Positions 1 through 8,423 of a stretch of DNA of 64,000 nucleotides are shown piece by piece. Source of the stretch: an uncultured Porphyromonadaceae bacterium (GTDB lineage: Bacteria > Bacteroidota > Bacteroidia > Bacteroidales > Muribaculaceae); the NCBI GenBank assembly GCA_947175645.1, contig CAMWNP010000006.1, positions 40,686-104,685 of the forward strand, given 5' to 3'. The number at the start of each line of letters is the position of its first letter. Positions within the stretch are counted from its first letter, which is position 1. A program made the position numbers and the translations under genes. A model generated the notes under the pieces. The model did not search any database. It was not told the DNA's origin and saw only the letters and a list, made by a program, of their open reading frames with translations.

Positions 1-405
1 GGTGCTCTTGCAGGAATGGCGGAATCTGTTTATCTTCGTGACGGCAGGACTTCCGAAGAGTCAACCGTTATCCTATATGATTGCCAAATCACCGATTACG
101 GTTGCGAGGCTCGTGTCATGTCATTCGGTGTTCCGGGATTTCCTGATGAATATTATGGACGTTCGGATGAAGATGTTCCCTCTCGACCCTATACTTTGAA
201 TCTTGAGGTTCTGCTCACGGGTGGAAGAGTCCTTGAATTTGACTTTGACATTGATGAGCAACTAAAAAGTCAGCCAAGAGGTGGTGTGATAAGGGTTTCC
301 GGAATCAGGATAAAAGATGAGGAAAACGAAACTCCTTCAGGGGAATTTGAAGTGGATCTTTCTGGCTGGGGAGTAATTGACGTTGACTTACCTGTAAATT
401 CTTAA
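1..405 (+). CDS. C-terminal part of a DUF5119-like fimbrial-cluster protein (truncated by window edge)
   Basis: The reading frame is open from base 1, so the gene starts outside the window and only about 134 residues are visible. What remains is a beta-rich, soluble domain with a GALAGMAESVYL opening, a central segment on type and range of a measured quantity, and an acidic end (FEVDLSGWGVIDVDL). This pattern resembles the C-terminal half of DUF5119 lipoproteins, which in Bacteroidales sit beside fimbrillins. The next gene, 59 bp downstream on the same strand, is a fimbrillin-family lipoprotein, which supports a shared operon for surface fimbria subunits or anchors. No catalytic motif is visible. 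The family name is a pattern judgement from memory; an unrelated beta-sandwich protein is the alternative. Confidence 0.55.
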   Translation, partial: GALAGMAESVYLRDGRTSEESTVILYDCQITDYGCEARVMSFGVPGFPDEYYGRSDEDVPSRPYTLNLEVLLTGGRVLEFDFDIDEQLKSQPRGGVIRVSGIRIKDEENETPSGEFEVDLSGWGVIDVDLPVNS

Positions 406-464
406 AATATTATCATATTCAAAAATTAAAACGAAAAATATTAATTTAAACCAATAATTTAGCA

Positions 465-1517
465 ATGAAAAAACATCTATTTTATCTCGCTGTGGGCGTT
501 ATGACTCTCACTGCCTGTACTTCTGAAGAAGTAGTTGATGTAAGCCCTACTCAGGGAAATGCCATTGGCTTTGAAAACATTGTCAACAAACACTCTCGTG
601 CGGTTGACGGGGATCTCACTTCTTCAACTTTCGACAATTTCCTAGTTTATGGTTATTACACCAAAGATGGAATGGCAACTCCTATCCAGATTTTCAATGG
701 TGTGCCTGTAACTAAAGGCAAAAATGCAACCACCGGTAAAGAAGAATGGACTTACGATGGCGTTCGCTATTGGATTCCCAAGTGTACATATTACTTCTAT
801 GGCTACAGTTGCGCAGATATTGCCTTGAGTACAGAAAAAGGTAGACCGGCAATGACTTTGACCAACGAAACATCAGAAGATGGCCGAGCACTTGCTATTA
901 TGTCTTTTCTTTGTGATGGTACTCACCAGCATGACCTTGTTTGTGCGGAAAGTGGGAAAATTATTGCGATGGAAAAAAATAACCCGCAGGTATCATTGAG
1001 TTTCGGTCACGCGCTTTGTAAAATTAAAGCGGTTTTCACTACAGACTTCCCCGATGGATATCAGGTAAAGATTACTAATGTGAAGATTTCTGAGTTTTTC
1101 AATAAAGCAAATTATAATGTTGGCTCAGGCGTTTGGTCGGAATACAAAAGCGAAAACTCTCCATACATTAATCTTACTGTAGGTGAAAAAAATGTTATCA
1201 CAAATGCACCTGGAAGCAACTTGGAGACTTCTGAGATATTCTTGATTCCCAGACAATATCCACAAACTGACAATGTGAAAATTCATTTCACAATAGAACT
1301 TACAAAAGATAATCAGGTTGTGTTGCAGCGCAATATCACCGGTACATGGTCACCACAATGGGAGAAAGCCCGAATCTACAGGTATAATATCAACATCTCC
1401 GGTTCATCCGCAGGTATTGAACCCATTGTATTCGCCGCTTCTCAGGAGTTGGGTGGAACATCTTGGGATACTTCAACAGAAGTAAGTATGGAATTCGGTG
1501 TTGATACTAACAGTTAA
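465..1517 (+). CDS. Fimbrillin family lipoprotein (Mfa-like)
   Basis: This 350-residue protein begins with a lipoprotein signal peptide ending in LTAC, so Cys18 should be lipidated. The mature part is a beta-rich surface protein with features of fimbrillin-family lipoproteins: an early segment on an altered name-value theme (AIGFENIVNKHSRA), a central YWIPKCTYYFYGYS strand typical of the 'RYWP...Y.FYAY' block, and a VSLSFGHALCKIKAVF block corresponding to the conserved 'F.H.l.ki.f' strand. These proteins are exported to the surface and form or cap short fimbriae involved in adhesion. It follows the DUF5119-like gene by 59 bp and is closed by a strong terminator 30 bp after its stop, so it is probably the last gene of the cluster. 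Which fimbrial role it plays (stalk, tip or anchor) cannot be told. Confidence 0.8.
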   Translation: MKKHLFYLAVGVMTLTACTSEEVVDVSPTQGNAIGFENIVNKHSRAVDGDLTSSTFDNFLVYGYYTKDGMATPIQIFNGVPVTKGKNATTGKEEWTYDGVRYWIPKCTYYFYGYSCADIALSTEKGRPAMTLTNETSEDGRALAIMSFLCDGTHQHDLVCAESGKIIAMEKNNPQVSLSFGHALCKIKAVFTTDFPDGYQVKITNVKISEFFNKANYNVGSGVWSEYKSENSPYINLTVGEKNVITNAPGSNLETSEIFLIPRQYPQTDNVKIHFTIELTKDNQVVLQRNITGTWSPQWEKARIYRYNINISGSSAGIEPIVFAASQELGGTSWDTSTEVSMEFGVDTNS

Positions 1518-1546
1518 TATTTAAACAATAAATTGATGAAAAATTA

Positions 1547-1585
1547 GGTTGCGCCGCCATTAAGAAGGGGGCGCAACCTTTTTTT
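1547..1585 (+). terminator. Intrinsic terminator after the fimbrillin gene
   Basis: The sequence GGTTGCGCC pairs with GGCGCAACC across a 13-nt loop and is followed directly by seven T residues. It lies 30 bp past the fimbrillin stop codon and should end transcription of the fimbrial cluster. Confidence 0.9.
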
Positions 1586-1848
1586 AACTTGATCCGTACT
1601 ATTTATAGTTCTTGCTAAAGCATGCTAAACCGACATATATTCTGTGCTGATGGAGATGGAAGGCAGTACGAATAATAGTAGGCAAATTTTGACTATTCGG
1701 CGGCTACCTCTTAAAAAGATGGTGCGAACGCCAATACAATCTCAGCGTGACTATAAATAAACAGGCATTATACTTAACGATTGTGTCATCAATCCATGGA
1801 TTGAAAAAAATGGAGATGAAATTACAGTAGACTGAAACATACACAATT
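1586..1848. other. Gene-free stretch between the fimbrial cluster and tRNA-Arg
   Basis: I see no ORF of convincing length, no repeat shared with the rest of the window and no clear promoter here. It is flanked by terminators on both sides, so it is probably transcriptionally quiet. Confidence 0.5.
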
Positions 1849-1899
1849 AAAAAAACACTGTAAATAAGGAATTAAAAAACCTATTTACAGTGTTTTTTT
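1849..1899 (-). terminator. Terminator hairpin downstream of tRNA-Arg (symmetrical)
   Basis: An A-run followed by CACTGTAAATA pairs with TATTTACAGTG followed by a T-run, giving a long AT-rich stem that carries poly-T on both strands. On the minus strand it begins just past the 3' end of the tRNA gene, so it terminates the tRNA transcript. It could also stop plus-strand transcription. Confidence 0.8.
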
Positions 1900-1900
1900 G

Positions 1901-1974
1901 TGATCCGGCCGCGATTCGAACGCGGGACCGTCTGCTTAGAAGGCAGATGCTCTATCCAACTGAGCTACCGGACC
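1901..1974 (-). tRNA. tRNA-Arg (anticodon TCT)
   Basis: Read on the minus strand, this 74-nt sequence folds as a complete cloverleaf. The acceptor stem GGTCCGG pairs with CCGGATC including one G-T wobble, the D arm is AGCTC..GAGC, the anticodon arm is TCTGC-CTTCTAA-GCAGA, and the T arm contains GTTCGAATC. The anticodon in the loop is TCT, which reads AGA arginine codons. The discriminator base is A and CCA is not encoded. No integrase or displaced tRNA fragment is seen nearby, so there is no sign that this tRNA is used as an attachment site here. Confidence 0.97.
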
Positions 1975-2076
1975 TCCTTCAAATAAGCCTTTATTATAGC
2001 GGCTGCTTATTTCAGATGCAAAATTACAAAATATTTTTATTTTCAGCAATATTTGATAAAAAACTTTAGCGGCTTG

Positions 2077-2111
2077 TTTGGCTGTTATTTCCAATAAAAA
2101 GATTAACTTTG
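2077..2111 (+). promoter_or_regulatory. Bacteroidetes-type promoter for the thiE-like/kdsB operon
   Basis: A TTTG box (2077-2080) and a TAACTTTG box (2104-2111) match the -33 and -7 elements of Bacteroidetes sigma-ABfr promoters. The 23-nt spacing is slightly long. The -7 box sits 28 bp before the ATG at 2140. Confidence 0.55.
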
Positions 2112-2139
2112 CAAATGAGGATTACTAATATTTTGACTA

Positions 2140-2718
2140 ATGTTGCAATTCATTACAGATAATAACTCAGATCTGCCGGTTGCGGAACAAGTTAAACAGG
2201 CAGTAGAAGGTGGATGCCGTTGGATACAATTATCCACTGATGGCATTGATGAAGAATCTCAACGTAATGTTGCTGAGCAAGTTATACCATTGTGTAAGCC
2301 TGATGATGTATTCCTGACCATTGAACACAATGTGGAATTGGTAGATGAATTGAAGGTACATGGAGTTCATCTTTTTCCGGGCGATATGCTGCCTAAAGAA
2401 GCACGGGACAGATTGGGTGCCCACGCAGTTATTGGAGTAACTGTTATTAACCCCGAGCAGATAATCAGTCTTAAACATGCTGACATAGATTATGTGCAGG
2501 TAGGACCTTATCCCACCGTTTCATTGCAAGATTACGCAAACATTGTATCCGTTATCACTCAGGCAGGCGTCAATATACCCGTTGTCGCTACCGGAATAAT
2601 CAGACCTGATGATGTACCTTCCATACTTGCTACGGGTGTCAAGGGAATTGCAGTGAACGTATCTCCTGCAGACTCATGCAACATAGTTGAGTCTGTTAAA
2701 AAATATCTTTCTTGTTGA
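2140..2718 (+). CDS. Thiamine phosphate synthase-like TIM-barrel protein (ThiE/TenI superfamily, divergent)
   Basis: This 192-residue protein follows the ThiE/TenI barrel from end to end: an N-terminal strand with FITDN, GCRWIQLS near residue 26, a VHGVHLFPGDM phosphate-side loop, YVQVGPYPTV and a C-terminal VVATGIIRPDDVPSILATGVKGIAVN. True thiamine phosphate synthases have an N-D pair (IINDD) and HLGQ-D. Here these read LTIEHN and HLFPGD, so substrate residues are changed. It could be a TenI-like enzyme or a ThiE with altered specificity. No other thiamine gene or TPP riboswitch is visible; it heads an operon with a flippase-like membrane protein (3 bp gap) and kdsB, so a link to thiamine is uncertain. 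Confidence 0.7.
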   Translation: MLQFITDNNSDLPVAEQVKQAVEGGCRWIQLSTDGIDEESQRNVAEQVIPLCKPDDVFLTIEHNVELVDELKVHGVHLFPGDMLPKEARDRLGAHAVIGVTVINPEQIISLKHADIDYVQVGPYPTVSLQDYANIVSVITQAGVNIPVVATGIIRPDDVPSILATGVKGIAVNVSPADSCNIVESVKKYLSC

Positions 2719-2721
2719 AAG

Positions 2722-3747
2722 ATGGATAAGGCTCCTGATAGCAAAGGGTTATGGTGGAAAGTTAGTCTGCCCATTCTCATTGGGCTGGCCGTTGTCGTAT
2801 GGTTGTTCAATTCTGAGTTTAATGCGGAATCAATAAGCGAAATCAGATTTACCACAAGAGTATGGATTTGCATAGGGTTGGCGCTGCTGGCAGTAGTTGG
2901 TCGTGATGCAGGAATGGCATGGCGTTTCAGAATACTGACCGATGGTGACTTAAATTGGAAAAGGGCAGTTAATGTTACAATGCTTTGCGAATTTACATCA
3001 GCCGTAACCCCGTCATCCGTTGGTGGAAGTGCACTGAGTATGTTTTTCCTTAAACGTGAAGGAATAAAGATGGGGAGGGCAACGACATTGACCATGACCA
3101 TACTGTTTCTTGATGAACTGTTTTTTGTAATCTTTACTCCGCTTGCATTTTTTCTTATTCCTTATAAGGAACTGTTCGGATTCGGATCAAAAGAATTTGT
3201 TGAAGGAATTCAGATTGCTTTCTGGATTTTTTATTCCTTGATTGTATTATGGACTGCGATTCTGTTTACCGGAATAGTTTTGCGACCCAGATGGATTAAA
3301 AATATCCTGCTTAAACTTTCTGTTCTCCGACTGCTAAGGCGATGGAAAGATCCGATTGTTGAATTTGCTGACAATATGCACGCCACATCAATATCTATCC
3401 GCAGCCGTTCTATAGGGTGGTGGCTCCGTGGTTTTGGTGCAACAACGCTGTCGTGGGTTAGCCGATACCTTGTTATAAATGCCCTTATACTCGGCTTTGT
3501 TGCAGGAGCACCTCAGGTGGTGGTGTTCTGCAGACAGATTGTTATCTGGACATTGCTGATGTTTTCACCTACACCAGGCGGTAGCGGTGTCAGCGAATGG
3601 CTTTTCAGAGAATATTACGGAGATATCATCACTTCAGGCGGAATAATAATGATTCTTGCATTACTATGGCGTCTGCTGACATATTACCTATATCTTGCAG
3701 TGGGTGTAGTCCTTCTGCCATCATTCATAAGAAAGAGAAAAAAATGA
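2722..3747 (+). CDS. Lysylphosphatidylglycerol synthase TM-domain/UPF0104 flippase-like membrane protein
   Basis: The protein has 341 residues with about eight hydrophobic segments spread over the full length and ends in a basic KKRKK tail. The signature of this family, a PTPGGSGVSE loop before the last helices, is present near residue 280. The family includes stand-alone integral membrane domains resembling the flippase half of MprF and is thought to move or modify phospholipid-linked substrates. There is no aminoacyl-transferase domain, so lipid aminoacylation is not expected. It overlaps kdsB by the ATGA arrangement, so the two are probably translationally coupled, hinting at an envelope role. 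The precise substrate is unknown. Confidence 0.8.
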   Translation: MDKAPDSKGLWWKVSLPILIGLAVVVWLFNSEFNAESISEIRFTTRVWICIGLALLAVVGRDAGMAWRFRILTDGDLNWKRAVNVTMLCEFTSAVTPSSVGGSALSMFFLKREGIKMGRATTLTMTILFLDELFFVIFTPLAFFLIPYKELFGFGSKEFVEGIQIAFWIFYSLIVLWTAILFTGIVLRPRWIKNILLKLSVLRLLRRWKDPIVEFADNMHATSISIRSRSIGWWLRGFGATTLSWVSRYLVINALILGFVAGAPQVVVFCRQIVIWTLLMFSPTPGGSGVSEWLFREYYGDIITSGGIIMILALLWRLLTYYLYLAVGVVLLPSFIRKRKK

Positions 3748-4502
3748 CAAAATTTATAGGAATAATCCCGGCTCGTTATGCCTCAAGCCGTTTTCCGGGT
3801 AAACCATTGGCTGACATTTGCGGCATGACTATGATTGAAAGAGTTTATCGTCAGGCTCAAAAAGAACTTGACGAGGTGATTGTAGCAACTGATAATGAAC
3901 TTATTAAAGATGAGGTTGAACGTTTCGGAGGGAAAGTAATTATGACTTCTCCCGATCATAAAAGCGGCACTGACAGAGTATTTGAGGCTTACCGTTTATC
4001 AGCATCAGATGCCGAGGTCATAATCAATATTCAAGGAGATGAACCATTTGTGGCACCTTCTCAAATCAAGGAATTGAAGAAGTGTTTCAACTACCCTGAG
4101 ACCCAGATTGCGACTCTTGCCCGTCCTTTTGATAAAAAAATGGGATTTGAGGCTCTATTTGACCCTAATAAAGTGAAAGTAATTTTCAACAATCAGCGCA
4201 GAGCAATATACTTCAGCAGAGCCATAATCCCATACATCCGAAGTGTTGAGTGGAAAAAGTGGCTTGATGAAAGAGAGTTTCACATTCATGTCGGCATGTA
4301 TGCCTATCGTGCCGAGGTTCTTGCTGCCATCACTTCATTACCTCAATCTTCGTTGGAACTTGCAGAATCACTTGAACAACTGCGATGGATTGAAAACGGG
4401 TATCAGATTATGATGGGGATTACCGATGAACCTACAATTGGGATTGATACTCCGGAAGATCTTATGGAAGCAATTAAGTTCTGTGAAGCGAACAGGTTAT
4501 GA
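3744..4502 (+). CDS. kdsB: 3-deoxy-manno-octulosonate cytidylyltransferase (CMP-KDO synthetase)
   Basis: KdsB activates KDO with CTP to give CMP-KDO, the donor for the inner core of LPS, in the cytoplasm. The 252-residue protein begins MTKFIGIIPARYASSRFPG, with the nucleotide-binding R/K residues of the family at positions 9-21. It also carries the HKSGTDRV motif, the NIQGDEPF metal-site motif and the GIDTPEDL C-terminal signature. I chose the ATG at 3744, which overlaps the preceding stop as ATGA. A longer upstream frame from 3597 would add 49 residues unlike the family. The following M16 gene again overlaps by ATGA, so the four genes form a tightly coupled unit. Confidence 0.95.
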   Translation: MTKFIGIIPARYASSRFPGKPLADICGMTMIERVYRQAQKELDEVIVATDNELIKDEVERFGGKVIMTSPDHKSGTDRVFEAYRLSASDAEVIINIQGDEPFVAPSQIKELKKCFNYPETQIATLARPFDKKMGFEALFDPNKVKVIFNNQRRAIYFSRAIIPYIRSVEWKKWLDEREFHIHVGMYAYRAEVLAAITSLPQSSLELAESLEQLRWIENGYQIMMGITDEPTIGIDTPEDLMEAIKFCEANRL

Positions 4503-5782
4503 GCATTGACAGATCCGTAGCCCCGGATGTCCTTGACTTCGGACGGCTGAACATAGAATCAGCATATACAATTTCCACCAAGAATGGTGTAAGGATTAAC
4601 ATAATTGAGAAAGGTGAGGAAGATGTGTGTATGCTGAACCTCTTACTCCCATACGGAGATATGGAGGCACCATCATCGGAGATAATGAAACTTCTTACAT
4701 CAACCTGGAGGGAAGGAACGCGTAATTTCACATCGGATGAAATTGCTGACAAACTTGATTTCTATGGTGCATGGATGGAAATTTCATCTTCTCTCCATTA
4801 CACTGTTGTCACCCTCTATTGTTTAAGTTCACGTTTGGGCGAACTACTTCCGCTGATCGCTGATATACTTCTTAATCCTCTTTTCAGTAACGAACCTGTT
4901 GAAAGGATGAAAGCCAAAATGATCAGTTCACTGAGGATAAACAGAGACAAGGTGATGGTACGGGCAAAAGAACAGATGAGAAGACAACTTCTTGGGAAGG
5001 GTCACCCGGCGGCTCAAGTCCAGACTGAAGAAGGGATCAACCGGATTACTGACGAGGATTTGAGAACTGTACATAAGAAGATAGTATCACTAAAACCTTC
5101 AATAATCATTGCCGGAAAATTTGACGTAGAAACTATAGAATCTGTTAAGGTTTTCGCTGAGAATATTATTTGTGAAAATCAGCCTGATATTGAAAGGAAT
5201 ATAGTTGTTCCCGAGCCTGATTTTGAACATAAGATTGTGAGAAAAAATATCCCTGATAAAGAGCAATCTGCCGTTATAATGAGTTTTCCCTCGATAACAA
5301 GAGGCGACGCAGACTACAATGATCTGAGAATCACGGTAATACTCTTGGGTGGATATTTCGGTAGTCGTCTTATGTCGAATATCAGGGAAGAAAAAGGTTA
5401 CACCTATGGTATTTCCGCTTCCCTTGTGGGAAATAATGAAATTGGGTACGTCACCATAGAATGTGAGTGCGACAATGCCTATGTTGATGAAGTTATATCG
5501 GAAACAAAGAAAGAACTGAAAAGACTTATAAACGAACCGGTGTCACAAGAAGAAATTAACATAGTGAGACGGATTATCAAGTCTTCTCTTGCCTCTATGC
5601 AAAGTGACACATTTGAAACTGCAGGTTATTATATAGGTCAGTTAACCATCGGCTATCCTGAAAACTATTTTTCAGAACAACAGGAATCGCTTGATTCAAT
5701 ATCTCCGGAGAGAATCATGGAGGTGGCCGCTAAATATCTGAATCCTGATGATATGTTCATCACTATAGCAGGGAGTGTATAA
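4499..5782 (+). CDS. M16 (insulinase/pitrilysin) family protein, probably non-catalytic
   Basis: The 427-residue protein has the two-lobed M16 layout. The C-terminal lobe keeps the substrate-side signature GGYFGSRLMSNIREEKGYTYGI region (only part quoted, around residues 282-304). In the N-terminal lobe the position where active members have HxxEH reads PSSEIMKLLTSTWREGTR, with no histidine pair. The zinc site therefore appears to be lost. Non-catalytic M16 subunits are known as partners of active ones (for example the mitochondrial processing peptidase alpha subunit), but no active partner is encoded next to it. It may be a structural or chaperone-like envelope protein. It lacks an obvious signal peptide. 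Confidence 0.8.
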   Translation: MSIDRSVAPDVLDFGRLNIESAYTISTKNGVRINIIEKGEEDVCMLNLLLPYGDMEAPSSEIMKLLTSTWREGTRNFTSDEIADKLDFYGAWMEISSSLHYTVVTLYCLSSRLGELLPLIADILLNPLFSNEPVERMKAKMISSLRINRDKVMVRAKEQMRRQLLGKGHPAAQVQTEEGINRITDEDLRTVHKKIVSLKPSIIIAGKFDVETIESVKVFAENIICENQPDIERNIVVPEPDFEHKIVRKNIPDKEQSAVIMSFPSITRGDADYNDLRITVILLGGYFGSRLMSNIREEKGYTYGISASLVGNNEIGYVTIECECDNAYVDEVISETKKELKRLINEPVSQEEINIVRRIIKSSLASMQSDTFETAGYYIGQLTIGYPENYFSEQQESLDSISPERIMEVAAKYLNPDDMFITIAGSV

Positions 5783-5855
5783 AAATTAGTTATAATATAT
5801 CAGAAAGACTCAAAATATTCTCTCCCGTTTAGATGACTCCTACCGAAAAAAGTGC

Positions 5856-5863
5856 TAAATTTG
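5856..5863 (+). promoter_or_regulatory. Promoter -7 box for lysC-lysA-nadC
   Basis: TAAATTTG matches the Bacteroidetes -7 consensus and lies 76 bp upstream of the lysC start, giving a leader of about 70 nt. A good TTTG -33 box at the right distance is not evident. I looked for a lysine riboswitch in this leader and see none; it is too short. Confidence 0.5.
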
Positions 5864-5939
5864 CATCTTAATTACTCGGTACCGGAAACTTGGTTAAGGG
5901 CATCGGTCTTTTGGTAATAACAAAATACTGTATTCGGAA

Positions 5940-7256
5940 ATGAACGTGTTGAAATTCGGAGGAACATCAGTAGGTTCCGCCCAACGCATAAAAAATGTCG
6001 CTGACCTGATAAGCAAGAGGGGGCGAAATATAGTGGTATTATCCGCAATGGCCGGTACCACTAACTCATTGGTTGAAATATCTGATTACCTACGCCGCGG
6101 AAATATCGATGGCGCAAAGGAAACTGTCAATAATCTCGAAAAAAAATATTCACGGGAGTTGGCGGAACTTTTCGACGATGGGAAATGGTTGAATGAGGCT
6201 CAAAAGGCAGTGAATTCAAGTTTTTCAGTGATTCGCAGTTATACGGAAACCCCGTTTGCAACTGCTGAAAAAACTATTCTTGCCCAGGGTGAAAAAATGT
6301 CTACCGCCATGATGTTCTGTTATCTCCGTTCCAAAGGGGTTAATGTGGTGCTTCTGGACGCCCTTGAGTTCATGCGAACCGACATCAACGCGGAGCCTGA
6401 GATTACCTATACTCGAAACCGGCTTCGCCCGATGCTTCAGCGTTTTCCCGATGCTGATCTTTTCCTGACGCAAGGATATATCTGCCGAAATTATAATGGT
6501 GGTGTCGACAATCTCCAGCGTGGTGGAAGTGACCTCACCGCTTCATTGATCGGTGCAGCCATTCAGGCTGAGGTCATTGAAATATGGACCGATATTGACG
6601 GGATGCACAACAATGATCCCCGGTTCGTTGAAAACACTCGTCCGGTTGAGCATCTCCATTTTGAGGAAGCGGCGGAACTTGCATATTTTGGTGCTAAGAT
6701 CCTGCATCCCGCATGCGTTCTCCCGGCTAAACTGAACAATATTCCTGTACGGCTCCTGAACACCATGGAACCACATGCAAAGGGAACTACTATCGATAAC
6801 AACTATGTGCATAATCCTCGTGGAATCAAGGCAATTGCCGCAAAGGACAATATCACGGCTGTGAAAATTAAAAGTGGCCGAATGTTGCTTGCATACGGAT
6901 TCCTTCACAAGGTATTTGAAACTTTTGAGACTTATAAGACTCCCATTGACATGATTGCCACTTCTGAAGTGGGAGTCTCCGTAACTGTCGATAATGACCG
7001 TAATCTTCATACAATAGTTGATGAACTGAAGAAATTCGCTACTGTTACAGTTGATCCGGATATGGTAATAATTTGTGTGGTAGGAGATCTGGACTGGCAT
7101 AACTGCGGACTTGAAACAAAAGTTATGCAGGCCATGTCAGACATTCAGGTAAGAATGATTTCATACGGTGGTAGCGATTACAATATCTCTTTCCTGATTC
7201 ACAAAGATGACAAAATTAAAGCATTGAACTCGTTAAGCAAACATCTGTTTTCATAA
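5940..7256 (+). CDS. lysC: Aspartate kinase
   Basis: This monofunctional aspartokinase (438 residues) phosphorylates L-aspartate, the first step toward lysine, threonine and methionine. The N-terminal kinase domain opens with VLKFGGTSVG, has the LSAMAGTTN loop, RGGSDLTASLIG near residue 198 and EIWTDIDGMHNNDPR near 216. The C-terminal third, about residues 300-438, holds two ACT-type regulatory modules (AVKIKSGRML; VRMISYGGSDYNISF). There is no homoserine dehydrogenase domain. Its stop overlaps the lysA start (TAATG), so it is the lysine-branch enzyme and probably subject to lysine feedback, which is inferred from context only. Confidence 0.95.
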   Translation: MNVLKFGGTSVGSAQRIKNVADLISKRGRNIVVLSAMAGTTNSLVEISDYLRRGNIDGAKETVNNLEKKYSRELAELFDDGKWLNEAQKAVNSSFSVIRSYTETPFATAEKTILAQGEKMSTAMMFCYLRSKGVNVVLLDALEFMRTDINAEPEITYTRNRLRPMLQRFPDADLFLTQGYICRNYNGGVDNLQRGGSDLTASLIGAAIQAEVIEIWTDIDGMHNNDPRFVENTRPVEHLHFEEAAELAYFGAKILHPACVLPAKLNNIPVRLLNTMEPHAKGTTIDNNYVHNPRGIKAIAAKDNITAVKIKSGRMLLAYGFLHKVFETFETYKTPIDMIATSEVGVSVTVDNDRNLHTIVDELKKFATVTVDPDMVIICVVGDLDWHNCGLETKVMQAMSDIQVRMISYGGSDYNISFLIHKDDKIKALNSLSKHLFS

Positions 7257-8401
7257 TGAAATTCCCATTTAATCCCTCAGAAATAGTGACTCCGAGTTAT
7301 CTGTATGATCTCGGACTACTTCAGAAAACACTCATAAGAATTCAGAATTGCATTGCCGGTCGTCCGTTTAAGGTACATTATGCTATTAAGGCAAACAATG
7401 ACCGGCGGCTTCTTGATATGATAGCAATGCATGGTCTTGGTGCCGATTGTGTAAGTATTGGTGAAGTGAAGTATGCCATTGAGACAGGTTTTGAAAAAAA
7501 CAACGTAGTGTTTGCAGGTGTAGCAAAAACTGATGATGAGGTGATGCAGGCGTTAAGATATGGCATTGAATGTATTCATGTGGAGTCAATGGAAGAACTT
7601 GTGAATGTGGATGCGATAGCACAAAAAATGGGTAAAAGAGCAAGGATAGCCTTGCGCGTAAATCCTGATATTGATGCACATACCCATCATTACATCACCA
7701 CAGGCCTGTCAGAGAATAAGTTCGGTATTGACTTGCGTATGGCTGACGAGGCCATAAAACTCGCTATCTCACTTAAGAATGTGGAACTCAAGGGATTGCA
7801 TTTTCATATAGGAAGTCAGATTCTCACTAATGAACCGTTTGTTCTTCTTTGCAAAAGAATAAATGCAATGCTTGATCATGTGCGTGAAAAACATGGGATT
7901 ACGCTTAAATATGTTAATGTAGGTGGTGGACTGGGAATTGATTACGAAAATCCCGACAGTCATCAGTTTTCTGATTTCGAGGGTTATTTTGATACATTTG
8001 CTCGTGAACTTAAACTTGAGGCAGGTCAGGAAGTCCATTTTGAGTTAGGTAGGTCTATCGTTGCTCAATGCGGCTCCCTGCTAACCAGGGTTATTTACGT
8101 AAAAAAAGGGGTTGAAAAGAAATTTGTAATAGTTGACGGCGGGATGAACAATCTGATCCGTCCTGCACTTTATCAGGCTTATCATCATATCCAGAATCTA
8201 TCTAACCCCAATGGTAAAACAGAGAGATATGACATAGTAGGGCCAATCTGTGAATCATCCGATGTATTTGCTGAGGGTAGGGAACTGCCGGTAACCCATA
8301 GGGGTGACTTGCTTGCCATAAGGTCCGCGGGTGCTTACGGTCAAACTATGGCATCACGATACAATATGCGCCCTGAGGCAGAAATATATTATATAAGATA
8401 A
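7256..8401 (+). CDS. lysA: Diaminopimelate decarboxylase
   Basis: LysA decarboxylates meso-diaminopimelate to L-lysine using PLP. The 381-residue protein is an alanine-racemase-type barrel: Lys45 in HYAIKAN is the predicted PLP Schiff-base lysine, HFHIGSQ and GGGLGIDY bind the cofactor phosphate, and the C-terminal CESSDVF motif supplies the catalytic cysteine of the dimer partner. SAGAYGQTMASRYN near the C-terminus is also characteristic. It is encoded one base inside the end of lysC and 22 bp before nadC. The length is slightly shorter than E. coli LysA but normal for Bacteroidetes. Confidence 0.95.
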   Translation: MKFPFNPSEIVTPSYLYDLGLLQKTLIRIQNCIAGRPFKVHYAIKANNDRRLLDMIAMHGLGADCVSIGEVKYAIETGFEKNNVVFAGVAKTDDEVMQALRYGIECIHVESMEELVNVDAIAQKMGKRARIALRVNPDIDAHTHHYITTGLSENKFGIDLRMADEAIKLAISLKNVELKGLHFHIGSQILTNEPFVLLCKRINAMLDHVREKHGITLKYVNVGGGLGIDYENPDSHQFSDFEGYFDTFARELKLEAGQEVHFELGRSIVAQCGSLLTRVIYVKKGVEKKFVIVDGGMNNLIRPALYQAYHHIQNLSNPNGKTERYDIVGPICESSDVFAEGRELPVTHRGDLLAIRSAGAYGQTMASRYNMRPEAEIYYIR

Positions 8402-8423
8402 TTATAAACAAAAACAATATAAA

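Noticed and set aside
1901-1974. tRNA-Arg as an integration site
   Set aside because: No integrase, no repeated tRNA end, and ordinary genes on both sides.
3597-3743. Upstream extension of kdsB
   Set aside because: The added 49 residues are inside the flippase gene in another frame and do not resemble KdsB.
5864-5939. Possible lysine riboswitch before lysC
   Set aside because: The leader is only about 70 nt and shows no L-box features.
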